From NCBI GenBank assembly GCA_018296165.2, contig JACKQL020000060.1:1-64000 (forward strand): a DNA stretch of 64,000 bases, read 5' to 3'. Position numbers and translations under genes: made by a program. The notes under the pieces are model-generated. The model was not told where the DNA came from. It did no database searches and saw only the letters and a list, made by a program, of their open reading frames with translations. Below are positions 31,913-44,929 of this stretch, piece after piece (the first letter of the stretch is position 1; every line of letters begins with the position of its first letter). This DNA comes from Termitomyces sp. T153 (lineage: Eukaryota; Basidiomycota; Agaricomycetes; Agaricales; Lyophyllaceae).

Positions 31913-33702
31913 ATGGGTGTCTTGACTACTGAAAAATACTCTGAAGACGCACTCCCCGCTTATACTCCCATGCCCTGGTTTGCTGTCAACCTTGGGCTGA
32001 GAAAAGCATATCTAATCATCCCTTGCTTCATATAGGTCGCTCAAGGAGATCAGAGCTGCTATTCCCAGCAAGTACTTTATTCGAGACACGAGGAAAGGCC
32101 TGCTCTATTTCGCTCGTGATGTTTTAATAGCGGCTTTGGCCTGGTCACTTGCTACCAGTATCGATCCTTACTTCAAACAGACTGCGACCCGCGAAATTCT
32201 CACTCCGATTGGCGCAGAGGTTGCGCGCTGGGCTGCTTGGGGGGTCTAGTGAGTCTCTACAATGGCAGTTTGTGTCCTTACCTCTGACCGGATTCCACAG
32301 CTGGTGGTTCCAAGGCCTCATCTTCACCGGTATCTGGGTCATTGGTCACGAAGTTAGTATGAATTCTTTGTCTTGATCTCCCTTTTTGACATTTCTCTAG
32401 TGTGGACACGGCGCCTTCTCTGATCATAAGATCGTCAACGATGTTCTTGGTTTCGTAGGTCGACTGCTCTGCAAATTCTTTGTTGTACTAATGAGGGTTC
32501 GAGATCACGCATACCTTCCTCTGGACACCGTACTTCTCGTGGAAGATCTCGCACCACCGTCACCACAGTAACCATGCTTCTATGGAGCGGGACGAAGTCT
32601 ATGTTCCCAAGACACGCGAGGATCTCAATATTCCTGATGAAGCCGAGGGACACACGATTGACTACGATGAATATTTAGGTGATACTCCCATCTATACCCT
32701 CTATATGTTGGTTCGCCAACAACTTCTTGCTTTCCCCGCGTATCTTCGTAAGTTCTACGCAGTCGATCAATATCATTTGACAACTGGATTAACCTATGGG
32801 CAGTTTTCAACGTCTCTGGCCAGAAGAACTACCCAAAATGGACAAACCACTTCGATCGTAAGTAATCATCCTCAACAAATCTTATCAACAACTCATTCCT
32901 TACGATTGTACAGCCAACTCTATCCTATTCACTAAAGCTCAGAAGAGCGCCGTTATACTCTCCAATATTGGTATTGCCTTCATGGTCTGGGCTGTCAGCT
33001 ACTCCTGCTCCACTTTCGGCACGGCCAACGTAATCAAGTACTATGGTATTCCTTGGCTCGAAGTCACTCACTGGTGTAAGTATTGCCATTTATACTCTGG
33101 CATATCTCTTACTCTGAGGTGCCTAGTCATCATGATTACCTACCTCCACCACACCTCCCCTGAGCTTCCTCACTATCGTGGCAAAGAATGGAACTTCCAG
33201 CGTGGCGCTGCAGCTACAGTCGACCGCAACTTCCTCGGCTGGCAGGGACGTTTCTTCCTCCATGATGTCGCTCACTATCATGTCATCCACCACGTGAGTT
33301 GCCTTTCAGCACAGCATCGTCCCTCTTGGATCCGACTGACATCTTTTATGATAGTTCTTCCCCAAAATGCCCTTCTGTATTCCATTTTTGTACTTTGTAG
33401 ATTCTCGCTCCTCATTCTACTTCCATAGATCACGGACCTGAGGCTACCGAGCATCTCAAGGCATTCATCGGTGACCACTACGCTTACTCCGACAGGCCAG
33501 TTTTCAAGGCTCTCTGGGAGAGCTACAACAAGTGCCAATTTGTCGAGAATGAAGGTTCGTAATGGCCGCTCTGTTTCCTCGTCTTTCAAATGTTCACATG
33601 TATCTGCATCTAGGTGATGTTCTCTTTTATCGCGACAAGAAGGGCCAAGCTGTCCGTCGGCCCGCCGATCAGTACCGTAACATCGGCACCACGATTGAGT
33701 AG
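31913..33702 (+). CDS. FAD2-type (delta-12-like) membrane fatty acid desaturase 2
   Basis: ATG at 31913 ([17 protein letters not shown]), TAG at 33700-33702 (...IGTTIE). Splicing by GT/AG gives one continuous frame: [30 protein letters not shown] (His box 1, split by an intron near 32352-32400), [13 protein letters not shown] then HHRHH (box 2, near 32560), [13 protein letters not shown] segment, [20 protein letters not shown], and HVIHH (box 3, near 33290) followed by [17 protein letters not shown]. About nine exons. It is a canonical fungal delta-12-desaturase layout; regiochemistry cannot be told from sequence. The split Tyr codon after PF is in correct phase here, unlike in desaturase 1. 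All key His boxes are intact. Confidence 0.9.
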
Positions 33703-36700
33703 CTCATGAGAAGTAAATGGTCGGGAAACTTCCTTAGAAATCCTCTCCGTATAATATGGCGTCACGGCTGGGTAATATGGGAATCCTACGGTCATGGGTT
33801 CTAAGAACATGCTAGTAAACCCTCCCTCCATATAATATGAATATGAAAGAATGTTGAAGTGATGTATCACTAGAATATTTGGAACAGGCTGACAATCTTG
33901 AGTTTGGCGCGGTCCTCGGATCTCAGCATCGGATTGAGGCTCCCGTTGTCATCGGCTCCACAGTAGAACACATGAAGATGGAAGAGGGTGGCTTCGGTCA
34001 GCCAACAAGATGGACATCCTTCATATATTTGATGTTCGTACCGCAGATATGTCGCGTACTTGTGATGAATGTCAGAAGACCAAGGCACACATGAGTATTC
34101 CAAGGTGACAGGAGCTGATACAATAGTATTCTTCAATCAAGATCAGCAAGACCCGCGTGGTTAATATAAGAACAAGGCTCAGACCGACGGACCAAAGTCG
34201 AAAAAAAAAAAGATGGATGTGGGTTGGAAAATTTGTCAAGGCGGGCTGCACACAGTCTGATTGATTACCTCCAAGATTGATTTCCGAAACCAGCTTTATT
34301 TTTTTCAAGCTCTATCTAGTTCGCCAGCAGCATAGACCAGTAATTGATTCATCCGCGGGAGAGAAGCTCGATTGACTTGCATCCACAGAGGGTTTGGTCA
34401 CCCTGGAGAGCATTTATGCGATACGGTCATTCCCCCGCCACGATACCTTTGAGATCGAAAAATTCCACAGATAATGGTGGCAAAGACACATTCAAATCAT
34501 ATAAAACAGAGGCGATACGAATTATGCGGAGTATCTCCTATACTTCAGCTTCTTGGTAAGTTTCCAGAGTTTTCCTATTTACCGGACGGCCTGTGGTTGG
34601 TCAGAATATTGGAAAAGACTATCTGCTCTTGCTGTTGTGTAGGGATTGTAGGAAACCGACAAGTCTGCATAGTGCGTGTAGGTGGACACCGTTGTGAGTG
34701 AACATAGAGACGCGAGATAACCGAGGGTAATCAAGCATTCTTGCAGCATCTTGCATGTGTACCGCCACGTCAACATTCCAAGTGATTTGTTATTATTAGA
34801 CATGCAAGAGGTGGGGTTTCATGAGCTTTCCGTCTTAGCGGGTCGAATCATAGAAAGTGTCATAATTCTGTTAAAACCATCTACTCCAAGAACAGATTAT
34901 GATCGGGGGAGCCTCCAATGACTAGGCAAAGAGCATAAGAAGTTGAGCAGAACGAACATCGCATCTAGAATCTAGATATCGACCTCAGGTCCAACTCGTA
35001 GTTGAGTTGGGGAAATATAACGCTAGGGCCGATGGCTCATAGTGATTTTAGACTACGCCACGTCTTCAAAGGATACTTGACCATACCCCGTACGCCAGGT
35101 TGTAGGCGTGTTAGGCGACGAAATAAAACCTATTATTATATTGATAGGACGTGTACAACGCAGATGATACCTCAAATGATTTCTGGGTTCTGGCACAAAT
35201 CCTAAAAACAGGGGAATCAGCTTCGCAAGTACGTCAGATACAGAAGTCACTAGCCTACATAAATTCAGTCTGAACTATTTGGAGTTATTCATAGTCGGGA
35301 AAAAATGTGGAAAGGGGTCTAACCGTGTAGGTATAGGCATGGTATACACCTGGTTTACATGCGTACGAGCGCGTCAGAGAGATGAAGCGTTGAATAGAAT
35401 ATATAAATAAACTCAGACGACCACGATATAGTGGTAAACGACTATATTGAATAGTAGCTACCTGTGGAATAGAATATAAGAATAAACTGATAGCGTAGAT
35501 TAATAAGTGAGTTGGTCTGAGTAATAAACTATACACACCTCAGACGACCACGATATAGTGGTAAACGACTGAGGTGCGGCACTACGAATAGGGAACGAAA
35601 AATGAGATATCAAGTAATCAAAAAGCATAGAAGGAAATTGATCGAGTATGTGAGTTGTAGATAGGGATAGAATCCATCCTCAACATGAAGCCATCAGAAA
35701 AAAAATTACTTGAATAATCAATTCAAATTGCGCCTATTGACACGGTCACGAGATCCCGGTTCTTTTTTCAAGTTTTTTGCGCTACTTCCTGAACCCTCCT
35801 TGAACTCCCCGTGTTCCAATAACACTCAGCCTGAGGCATAAATCGGATATATACTGCACCAGAGACGTCATTCGTCTGAGTCCCACGACACTCAAGTATC
35901 TGGATCATCGCTGCTACACCCCTGCTTCACCCTGTATGTAGATCAACGAAAGGAACAGTACTGGTAAGACGGCTCGAAGTTGCGCGAACGGAATATCTTA
36001 GATTCTTGACCCGTGTCTATAGCAGTTCTGAATGGCACGAGTACGTCTAAATCTCCAAACAAAACTTTTTTCAGTGCTGGAGTATGCTCCAGCTGTGTTG
36101 TACGTACACAGAGACGTGGTGCATCCTATTATCCTCGTGCTACCCCTGATTTCTGTGCTCAATGTTCTAAGTCATCTCCCCCCGCATCCTGCCTGCAATT
36201 GACTTCATCGATCTCAAAGTCACTTAACCCGTCTGTCCTTTTCCCTTCTCATCTCCTCAGGCTTTTCGGACACGACTTTGATCAGTAAACTCAAAAACTG
36301 CGGAGTTTTTGATTCAAAAACCTTACGATGGTAGATGGTCGAATTAATTCCGCTACTCTGGCAGTTATGAGTGACGTACTGAAACCTGTAGGCTGTTCTT
36401 TCTTCACCCTGTTATCCTACTCCAATTCATCGACCTTCAAACGCTAGCGCTGTATATAAATTCACGCGATTGAACCGATCCGATGACACGGAGCTTCTTG
36501 TTCGAAATGATTTTTTTTCTGATCTCCGATCTGCACACGGCTGAAAGCTGTCCTGGGCTATGCTTGAAGTTTCTCCCTTCAAAAGCGCTGAGCTGCAGTT
36601 CTATGGAGCGCTTTCAACTTAACTGCCATGGTAATTGTGAGATCGGCCTATCCTTCTCCAATACATTACATATTTTCGATTGTCCGGTACTTTCGCATGA

Positions 36701-38274
36701 TCCCCAACACTAAGCTTTGAAATTAAAGGTATTTCGAGTCTTTTGGGGACCTCTGAAACGGTCGCTTCTGTTTGTATATTCTTTTGTTCAGCCATGTTCT
36801 ACAACTCGAGGGGTGCTTCATCTTCATAGCTGGAATCCCTATGACAAAGCCCCATCTCGAACTTCAGGAAGCTTTCCACCCTGGTAGTCTACATCTATCC
36901 CTCGGTTTAAACGGTCGTGCGTTCCCCTACCAACCAGTCCCAATGATACCATCTTTCACACATTTTATGGATATTTTCATCACAGTGTGTGTATTGATTT
37001 CTTCAAGGGCCCTGCCGAACTTTTTTCACCTCTCATAGATCGTGAATTATGATCAAGCAATCTGTTTGGGAGCGACCGCGTGGGAGAAAGCCTTAGATGA
37101 CATGGAACCTCCGAGATACTGTCTTCAAATTTCCCAAGCTCTCAAAAAAGTTTTTCATTCTCACGCATCCCATCGACTCGATCACTCAGTGAATTCTAAA
37201 AGGCTTGTCTAACCCTGGGTCATAACATCAAGATTAGTAGCACAAAGTGGGAGCCAAAGTGAGGATTTGATATGGATGATTTATCCTACTAGGTACTGCT
37301 CCAGATAGACGATCTGTGGCATTCTGATTACAAAACGGATGTTGTGCCCTCTAATCACGGATGATTCCACGCTTCCCGCGAACGTGCATTTCGGCGCTTT
37401 TTTAGTGCTTACAGCCGGTTTACTTTACTCTTATGAGATTCCGTCGTCTTTCACGTGTTCGCACCATCGGTGCTTCCTCGCTTATGGATCTGTGGCGTCT
37501 TCACTAGATTATCAAGAGCTCTTGGTCAGCCCTCTTATTTTTAGTTATTTTTACACCAATCGTCCCCCTTCACATTTGGCATCCCCAATTGCCTTTATGA
37601 CTCCTTTAGTCGTCTGTGGTGAATCTGCTTATATACTTACTAGATATTTGCAAGAACATAACAGTGCCTATTCCAATTAATTTTAACAGTGTCTCATCTG
37701 GGGGGGCCTACTTGTACGTACTTTGTTGCTTACTCCACAGAACTATACCGTGTTCATTGATGGATGTCTTTCTAGGCATAATGAATGGTCATGTGCGTAG
37801 CGCCTTCGCACCGGTAGATGTTCCCTTATTTTGATACATCGAATAGATAACTAATTTTATCTCGTTCCCATGAATGAGTTAAACATCCAAATAATGTGCG
37901 ATAGAGTATTCCTAGCAATACTTTTGGAAACTGGTATTTCTGTACTGACTTCTGGTGGAGTGATCCTCAAGCACGTTGTCATAGATTACAGATACTGATA
38001 TACGATCTTTTTTCTTTGAATTTCCATTGAGGATGGTAAGAATTTAGGAATTGACAAGTACTTAGAAGTAAAGTAAAAGGCATATGAATAAAGATACCGA
38101 ATTTTGAAAACACGCATAGTCTGAAGGGGACCAGAGCAACTAGTTCATGGTGAATGTTTCAAAAAATTTAGTGTCGCATTTTGGTGTCGCAAAAATCAGC
38201 GAACGGAGTGACGCTCAGCAAAGGCGTCAATGATCTTGTCGGTGGAAGAGTAAGGGGCGGGAGGAACTCGAGAC
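33703..38274. other. Long gene-poor interval
   Basis: About 4.6 kb in which I find no convincing gene. Frames up to 113 codons (37339-37680, hydrophobic) occur, but none shows a recognisable family, good start context or splice continuation. A small repeat cluster lies at 35390-35576. A decayed element or non-coding RNA cannot be excluded. Confidence 0.5.
35390..35576. repeat. Direct repeats including a 41-bp imperfect palindrome
   Basis: The block CTCAGACGACCACGATATAG plus TGGTAAACGACT occurs at about 35412 and again at 35539. GAATAGAATATA(T/A)..AATAAACT also occurs twice (about 35393 and 35467). The second copy forms a hairpin: CACCTCAG at 35536 pairs with CTGAGGTG ending at 35576, with an inner CCAC/GTGG pair. 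The interior GATATAGTGGTAA resembles a tRNA D-arm/A-box, but there is no full tRNA. Confidence 0.6.
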
Positions 38275-38952
38275 TCAATCAACGTTGAGTAGCCAGATAT
38301 CACGGCCATGTAATGTCCCTGAAAGGCCCAAGAAGCGGTGTCGTCCCCTTAATAAATCGATCCGCTTGATTCCCCAATGCAACTGTGTTTTTGTGTCCGG
38401 TGCTCGCTCACAGCGCACGTAGTAGGCAGTGTTCACCTCAGGGAGTAGTTGCATGGGAACATGCTGGTACTCCTCCGTGGTTGTTTGAACCAGAAAGGCG
38501 TGATATATAGCGTGGAGGACATCAGAGATGGTAACGTAGCCAACATCGCCGGCGAAGACACTGATGGGTGAAAGAAGAGTAGGGTACGTGATGTAGAGCG
38601 CAGGGAGGGGCGGCTCTGTCGCAGCTTCGTGGAATTCTGGGAGCGTAATCTGAGAGTCGAGAAGGAACGTTGGAGGGCGAGTGATATCATAGTCGAGGGC
38701 AGGCAGACTGCCCTCGAGGGGGTTGAAGGCAAGGAAGAAGTGGATATTCATTCCCTCAAGCGACGGGTTGGACACAGGACTCTTGTTGGTCTTGAACGTG
38801 GATCGTGGGTGAAATATAGGGGCTGAATGCATAGGCGGAGTTGGAGGGTCTGACAGTGAAGTCAAAGAAGACGTTGAGAAGGTTGGAGATGGTGTGGAAG
38901 GAATCGGCGAGTATGCTGCGTTAACCTGGGCGAATGATACGCGTTTCGCCAT
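38275..38952 (-). CDS. DUF6699-like protein
   Basis: Single open frame of 225 codons, ATG at 38952. The N-terminal 60 residues are Ser/Thr/Pro-rich and probably disordered. The C-terminal part has the pattern I associate with the Agaricomycete-specific DUF6699 family: LDYDITRPP, a P.LP.L.I segment, a hydrophobic VTISDVLHAIYHAF helix, and a closing RIDLLRGRHRFLGLSG...DIWLL. Function is unknown for the family. A further exon upstream of 38952 is possible but not needed. A related gene lies 1.6 kb away on the same strand. Confidence 0.7.
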   Translation of the reverse strand: MAKRVSFAQVNAAYSPIPSTPSPTFSTSSLTSLSDPPTPPMHSAPIFHPRSTFKTNKSPVSNPSLEGMNIHFFLAFNPLEGSLPALDYDITRPPTFLLDSQITLPEFHEAATEPPLPALYITYPTLLSPISVFAGDVGYVTISDVLHAIYHAFLVQTTTEEYQHVPMQLLPEVNTAYYVRCERAPDTKTQLHWGIKRIDLLRGRHRFLGLSGTLHGRDIWLLNVD

Positions 38953-39880
38953 CGAGTCAAACTGTGGTGGTAGGGTCGAAAGTTACGGCGAAGGAAAGAA
39001 CTAAGTTTCGACACTTACCCGCAATACCCAAAGGGGATACCGGTGCGCCGTTCTCGGTGGCATCATCCCACAGACTATCCAATGATAGACAGAGTCCCTT
39101 GTCGTCCTGATGGACTCACAAAGGTTGCTTGATTTGTGGCCATAGATGTCGGTTGTAAAAGGCAGGTCCTATAAGAGCAGCATGGAGATCGGTTTGGGCG
39201 GCGGGACGAGAACAGCAGCAGTCGTCTCGTGACGAGTGATGTTGGGCAAAGGGCAGGAGACGCGCATCCAAACGGTGTTATGGCGCGACGGCAACGTACC
39301 GACTCCGAGTATCACCTGGGACTTCATATGAACAATGAACAACGGTCGAGAAAGGAGAACGACAGAGCTTACTCACCTTGAGCGCGTCCCAATACTTGGA
39401 CGGCACGCCTGAGATTAAAAGACTGCCAGACAACGGTCCATATCCAGTGTTACGGCACATTGATATAGGACTTAAGGAGTCTCATGATTTCCCAAACGTC
39501 TCTGGTAAAGGCTGGAAGGAAACGGAAGGTACGAGCCAAAGGAACGAAACTCTGTTTCAAAGCACCCTGAAATTTCAGTGCACGTGTACTGACAGACGAT
39601 GCATGTGATCAGACGCGTTCGAATTCGACGCGTCCCGGCCCATCACAGCAAGTATTTTGAGGATCATGCGTTTTGCATGTGTTGATATATTACATTGACA
39701 TAGAGAGGGAGCTGTGCAAGAATGGTGCTCAGTGCCTTGAAGCTGAAGTGTGTTCTGGCTTCAACCTAAGTAGATATGCGCATACATGTGAATATAAAAG
39801 TAGTCTACCATTTCGACATCAGCAAAGCATGACAGACACATAGAATCTAACCGGGCTATAGGCGCGAAGTGAACGGATTG
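38953..39880. other. Spacer between two DUF6699-like genes
   Basis: About 930 bp. Small frames only; no recognisable gene. Contains the upstream region of the first DUF6699-like gene. Confidence 0.45.
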
Positions 39881-40829
39881 TTATGATTCTCGGCTACACA
39901 GGGCTCTCAGTACCAAGCACAAATCGAGGGCTGAGGGAAAATACTGACGATCATCTTCAAGTACAATCATCCAGATATTTCTTCGCCCCTCTGGACTCTG
40001 GGCGAGACCAACAATCCTCCGATTAATTGGCATCCAATCAATCCATCTGATAGTTCTGTCCTCATCACTCTTCGTCCCCGTGCGTGTGAACATCACTCTC
40101 TTTATATAAACCTGCCGGGTGGTCGTTTCGGACTCCAACAACTTGTCTGGAGACGGTCTCATCATGAAGTTGTACATGCCATGTAGAATATCTGAGACGG
40201 TGATGAATCCACTGGCAACTCGGATCCAGATGATAACGGGTAATGCGGGATGCTGTATTCCCACTTCCTTCGAATGGTCTCGCGTAGCAGGCTTGTCAAG
40301 ATAGGGAGAGACGGCCTCGGTCTCTGCGATGCTGTTATCGTTCTCTGGGTGCATGGAAATGTCATAGTCCAGGAGATTAAGGTTCGACGAGAGTGCAATA
40401 TGTAGGCCGGTGTAGTCATAGTACTTGGGGTGATCCTCTGTTAGCTCAAAGCCAGTACTCGAGTGTTCTATGGGTGCTAATTCAGAACCAGTTGATTGTG
40501 TAACACCATATTCTGTAACGGACGAATGTAATGAAGATGGGACATCTTGCTGTAGCAAATTCAGCTGATCTGAGCACAAGGGAGTGAATACTACGTACGC
40601 TGTAATGGCCAGCGCCGTTGATATCCGCATGCATGCAGCTAGAATTGATAAGAAGAGATGGGGAGCTCAAAGAGAATACTGTATTGGTAGGATATAGGGC
40701 GGCTGAGGGATTTTGAGGCAACCTATAGAGCGTCGAGGAGTCCTCAGAGGAATCACACGAGGTAGTATCCCGAGAGGGAGGGATGTAGGATATTTCTACT
40801 TTTGGATTGAAGTTTACGCGTCTACCCAT
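39881..40829 (-). CDS. Second DUF6699-like protein, two or more exons
   Basis: A start ATG at 40829 (MGRRVNFNPKVEISYIPP) resembles the N-terminus of the neighbour at 38952 (MAKRVSFAQVNAAYSP). The main exon (40630-39890) contains LNLLDYDIS, PALPVIIWIRV, FITVSDILHGMYNFM and IRWIDWMPINRRIVGLAQ...NIWMI, the same order of motifs as the first gene. A join somewhere between about 40700 and 40560 is required; the exact splice sites are uncertain. The 3' end may include one more intron (GTCAGTATTTTCC at about 39948). The pair is probably a tandem duplication that has diverged strongly. Confidence 0.6.
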
Positions 40830-42289
40830 AGCAGCTATTACGTCTTCAACGGTTGAATAGCTTGAGTGAGGATTGAGCTATGGAGACGAGGATCAAATTT
40901 CAACTACTCACAGAACGTTCTGACTGAGTGGAAGGGACAGATGGTTCCCTTCAGTGAGGATGTACAGTTCTATAATCCATGAGCTCCAATCATATACCCC
41001 GGTCCCATGGCAAACGTAAGTATATTTTGAGACTGAGCGCAGCACTCAGGTATGGCTGAGCGCACATCAAAAGCGGTGTAGAACCAGTTTGGATGATTTA
41101 TATTACCAAAAGAAGTCAATCACATCTTCTCGTCCTTTTACAGCGAGAAACAATGCCCCTGGCAGCAAGATATATCTTTCATCAATCCTTCCTTGTGATA
41201 CATTGTGATACATTGACACATTGGGTCTGCCATCACTAACCATAGCAATAGGCCATTGATTCACTGAACCCGTATCACCATGCGATTCCAGACTCATTTA
41301 CTGGTTCCACGAGCGGCTGATCGATATTGTCATCTGGATTGATTTTTTTCTTCTTCCCCTAAAATCACGCCATGCTTCCTAACCGCCTAACTTTGACATT
41401 TTTAGTCCGACTTGTCTTGTTGCTCCTTTCTGCGGTGGCGTCGTACGTCAATTCCAATTGGAAAGTCTCAATCTGGAAAGTCTCAAGATTGAAAAGGACA
41501 TCTTGAGGGGACAAGGAGTTGTCTTCACTGCGGCTACCATATTTAGCGAGGATATAAATTTGAACAGAGCCCCTCGGAACAATAAGATGATCACACCTGC
41601 TAGGTAAGTACTTACTTTTCCGCTGCTTCAGATAACGTAAAACATACTAACTCAATCATTCATCACGTCATTGTCAACTGAGCATTCTCCATGTCGAGTT
41701 CTTCACTTATCAACGTCGCCTTAGCGCAATTTTTCCTAGAATAGCTGAGCGAATGCCACAAGATCTGTATTTAGGCTACACTCTCACCCAAGTCCAGCTT
41801 GGATAAGTTCTCAAGTAATTTACGATCACAATCCTTCTCAGCTGACTCCTATGAATCCTCCGCAACATCCCCATTAGTATCCTATTAATCTTCAAAATTA
41901 TCGGGTTAAGAGGCATCGAAGTATACAGCCGTTCCCAATGACCGTATCGCCTTAAAGAGCCACGGTGCTCGAGAGAGGGGCTGAACAGATTCAGCTATAC
42001 TGTGGATAATAAACCTAATAAAGGGAATCATGATTCTCGGTTTTGCCACGATGGTTAGTATACGTCAATTTTACTTGAACTACGTAACGTAGTAACAAGA
42101 TTCCTAACGAGTTAAACCCAAATCACGGACAACTATGTCCCGGCACCGAGATTGAGCTCAGGGACACTCGATGTATACTGTAAGATATAATGTTATTTCT
42201 CGACATCTGATAAGATTACCTATGGGCCGACGCAACATCATGATGGGATCAACCCTCATCGTTCAACAGTGTTGTCAAGACATTGACCG
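40830..42289. other. Gene-poor interval
   Basis: About 1.46 kb without a convincing gene. A 64-codon minus-strand frame at 41103-41297 has no recognisable domain. The 3' end of the interval holds the promoter of the beta-lactamase-like gene. Confidence 0.45.
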
Positions 42290-44593
42290 ATGCAGAAGTC
42301 CTCAGCTTATCTTGGACTCATCTATACTCTCCTCCTAGCCTCCAGTGCTTTCCTTGAAGTACTTTCTTCCATCACTCAAGTTCCGATAAAACTCCCAAAA
42401 GACAAGGTTACTGGAAGTCCAAGACCCGACGATGAACCACGCCTAATTTCCCACGAAGTCGAGACATATATCCATTCTCTCCTCTCGACGCATTCTTCGC
42501 CTGGGTTGGCCGTAGCTGTTGTTCTTAAAGATCCTTCCGCAACCGTTGGATTCAGGCATCAGCTACTCGGAGCTGGCAACGCTCGCACTTCATTATTCCC
42601 TCCTGTTCCAGTAACACCGGATACCCTTTTCGCCATAGCTTCAAACAGCAAATTGTTTCTAGCTTTGTCAACTGGCCTGCTGATTTCAAATCATTCCCTC
42701 AATGTTCAGTGGACCACCAAAGTTGCGACTCTGATTCCAGAATGGGGACTAGATGACCCAGTCGCCAGCCAAGAGGCCACCATCCTCGATCTTCTCGTCC
42801 ATCGAACAGGCATGCCTAGGCACGATTTCGCTGGTGCTCCGCTAGAAGGCGGTGTCCCTACTATGGTGAGTAAATCCAAATTCTTTTTAATCCAATGTCT
42901 TGCGAGTGTTAGCATAGATTTCCCAACTACGCTATCTACGCCCCTCAGCCCCCTTCAGGAGTACATTTCAGTACAACAACATGATGTACGAGACAATTTC
43001 GCATCTTCCGAAGCATCTCCTTAACGTCTCTTTTGAATACTTTGTGAATCAACACATCTTCAAGCCTCTTGGCATGAACGCTTCTACATATAATGTGGAG
43101 GAAGCTGAGGCCCGCAGGTATCCTCCTGATTATATATTTTCCGACAGTCTCGATGCCCGCACAATTTCCGCAGATCATGCGACGGAGTCGATTCCTGTCA
43201 TGGCAGAAGGCCACCAATATTCCTTACGCGATTTTTATTTGAAGGAACGTGGTGAACTCCGTCCAACTGTTCCGTACTTCCAACGTCCGGGTGAGGAGCG
43301 CGTATGGGCAGGAGCGGGTGGTATTCTAACATCCGTCAGAGATATGGTGTGCAAGTTTCCGCTTATCTCGGGAAAACTGGTTTCATATTTTGCGTCTTGT
43401 AGGTACCTTGGCTATCTACGCTGCTAAACGGGGGCATAGTACCTCAGACAAATATTACACTGATTCCTCCTGAAGTCCTTAATCGTCTTGAGACCGGAGT
43501 CATGGTAACAGAAGGAAAAGCCGCCTACCCTGAGTTTGTAAGTTCCCCGATTACCGTATCTACATCGTTAGACGAGAGCCCTTTTTGTAAACGTAGTCTC
43601 CGAAGGTCTATGGTCCGGCTCAATGGCGGTACGCGTACCGAGGACATGAGATAATTGAACATGGAGGCAACAACCCGGGGTTCAAAACTCAAATCGCACG
43701 TTTACCGAATCTCGGTGAGTTGTCAGTCAGTCCAATCCATATCTCAGAAACGACAATGCTGACTCTGTCCTCCGTCATAGTCGGGAAGATACCATTATTT
43801 CCTAATGCCACCGGACTCGGGATCGCCGTATTTTCAAACGATGCTGATGGAGGTCCCGTGCTTGAAGGCGTCAAGTTCCGTATCATAGACGATCTTCTTC
43901 GTTTAGAAGAAATCGACTGGTACTCGAGGTAGCATCATCCATCAACCTTTTGAACCGAACTATTGATTCATAGACAAAAGATTTGTCAATGATACCGAAG
44001 TATACTACGCCATGAAACGACGCATGGCAATTCCTCGCCCGCAAGACCCTCAGCCTCCTCCTCGTCCGATTTCCACTCTCCAAGATTATTCTTTCGAACA
44101 TCCAGCGTATGGACTATTGCAGCCATGCTTCGTTCCACCACGACCACCCAATTCTCAGAACTCCTCTTCGACTCAAGCCCATGACTTTCTTCGAAGGGGA
44201 GAATCATCGGCTAACAGAGTGCAATCGTGCGCTGCATTCCTTCAACATCCGACCACACAACTTCTTCTTTCACAATCGACTGTTGCAGATATCCCAACGC
44301 TCGTCATCCCTTTCCATCGGACGTTTGCAACGCATCTTCGCTTGACGCATTGGAGCGGACCATGGTTCAACCTCACTGTCGTTTGGGGAAACCATGGCGA
44401 ACATGAAAGCAAAGACGAGAAAAATAGGATATTGATTGGCTTGGACGAACGATTCGAGGTTGAATGGGTCACTTACGAAGAGGAAGAGGGCTTGGCTTTC
44501 AGAGGGGGAATATGGGGCATGGAGGGTCCTGATGCGACTGCACCGAAGGAAAGGGGGAAAAAGGGGGCCGAAGTTTGGTTTGCCAAAGTTTAG
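42290..44593 (+). CDS. Class-C beta-lactamase-like / penicillin-binding-type serine hydrolase
   Basis: ATG at 42290 opens an N-terminal hydrophobic signal sequence (residues 7-26). The fold motifs are present: S118-N-S-K121 (SxxK), YNN (the Tyr-x-Asn motif, in an exon starting ISQLRYLRPS after an intron ending AGCATAG near 42916), and HGGNNPG (H-x-G, near 43665). Downstream exons give GKIPLFPNATGLGIAVFSND, a loop typical of the family, and a C-terminal domain (PAYGLL... HLRLTHWSGPWFNLTV) like the DUF3471-type extension. Stop near 44593. Fungal members are secreted or intracellular esterases or peptidases, sometimes in metabolite clusters; the substrate here is unknown. About six exons; internal splice sites are mostly clear by frame. 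Confidence 0.82.
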
Positions 44594-44929
44594 CTAGGTT
44601 GCACTCACGTGTGCTTTGTGCACTGGCATGATTAAGTGTCTTTTTTGTATCTTTTGTATCTTACCAGCATAACAGATTCGAGTTCTGATTTTGCAACGTC
44701 TTTATAAGGGTTGATTTGCTTCGTAATTAAGGCACTTTTTTTGACGGCGGACATGATCCATCTTGTGAGCCAATCCTCTTTTTGAAACACGTTCCCAGAA
44801 AACTCAGAAAAAATTTCTTGAGTCATTCAAACCGGCGCTTCCCAAAGGCGCTCCAAGCGGCGGAGTAGGCACTCTACTTGTTTAGTTGACCATATATGTC
44901 TTACATCCTACACCAGCGTTCTTAATCGA
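44594..44929. other. Spacer
   Basis: About 335 bp with no gene; likely the 3' region of the hydrolase gene. Confidence 0.45.

Noticed and set aside
35411..35445. tRNA gene
   Set aside because: Only a D-arm-like segment is present; no acceptor stem, anticodon arm or T-loop (GGTTCRA) follows.
37339..37680. 113-codon hydrophobic frame as a membrane protein
   Set aside because: No homologous pattern, poor context and isolated in a 4.6-kb gap; not supportable.
43986..44207. Minus-strand frames within the beta-lactamase-like gene
   Set aside because: Antisense shadows of its C-terminal exon.
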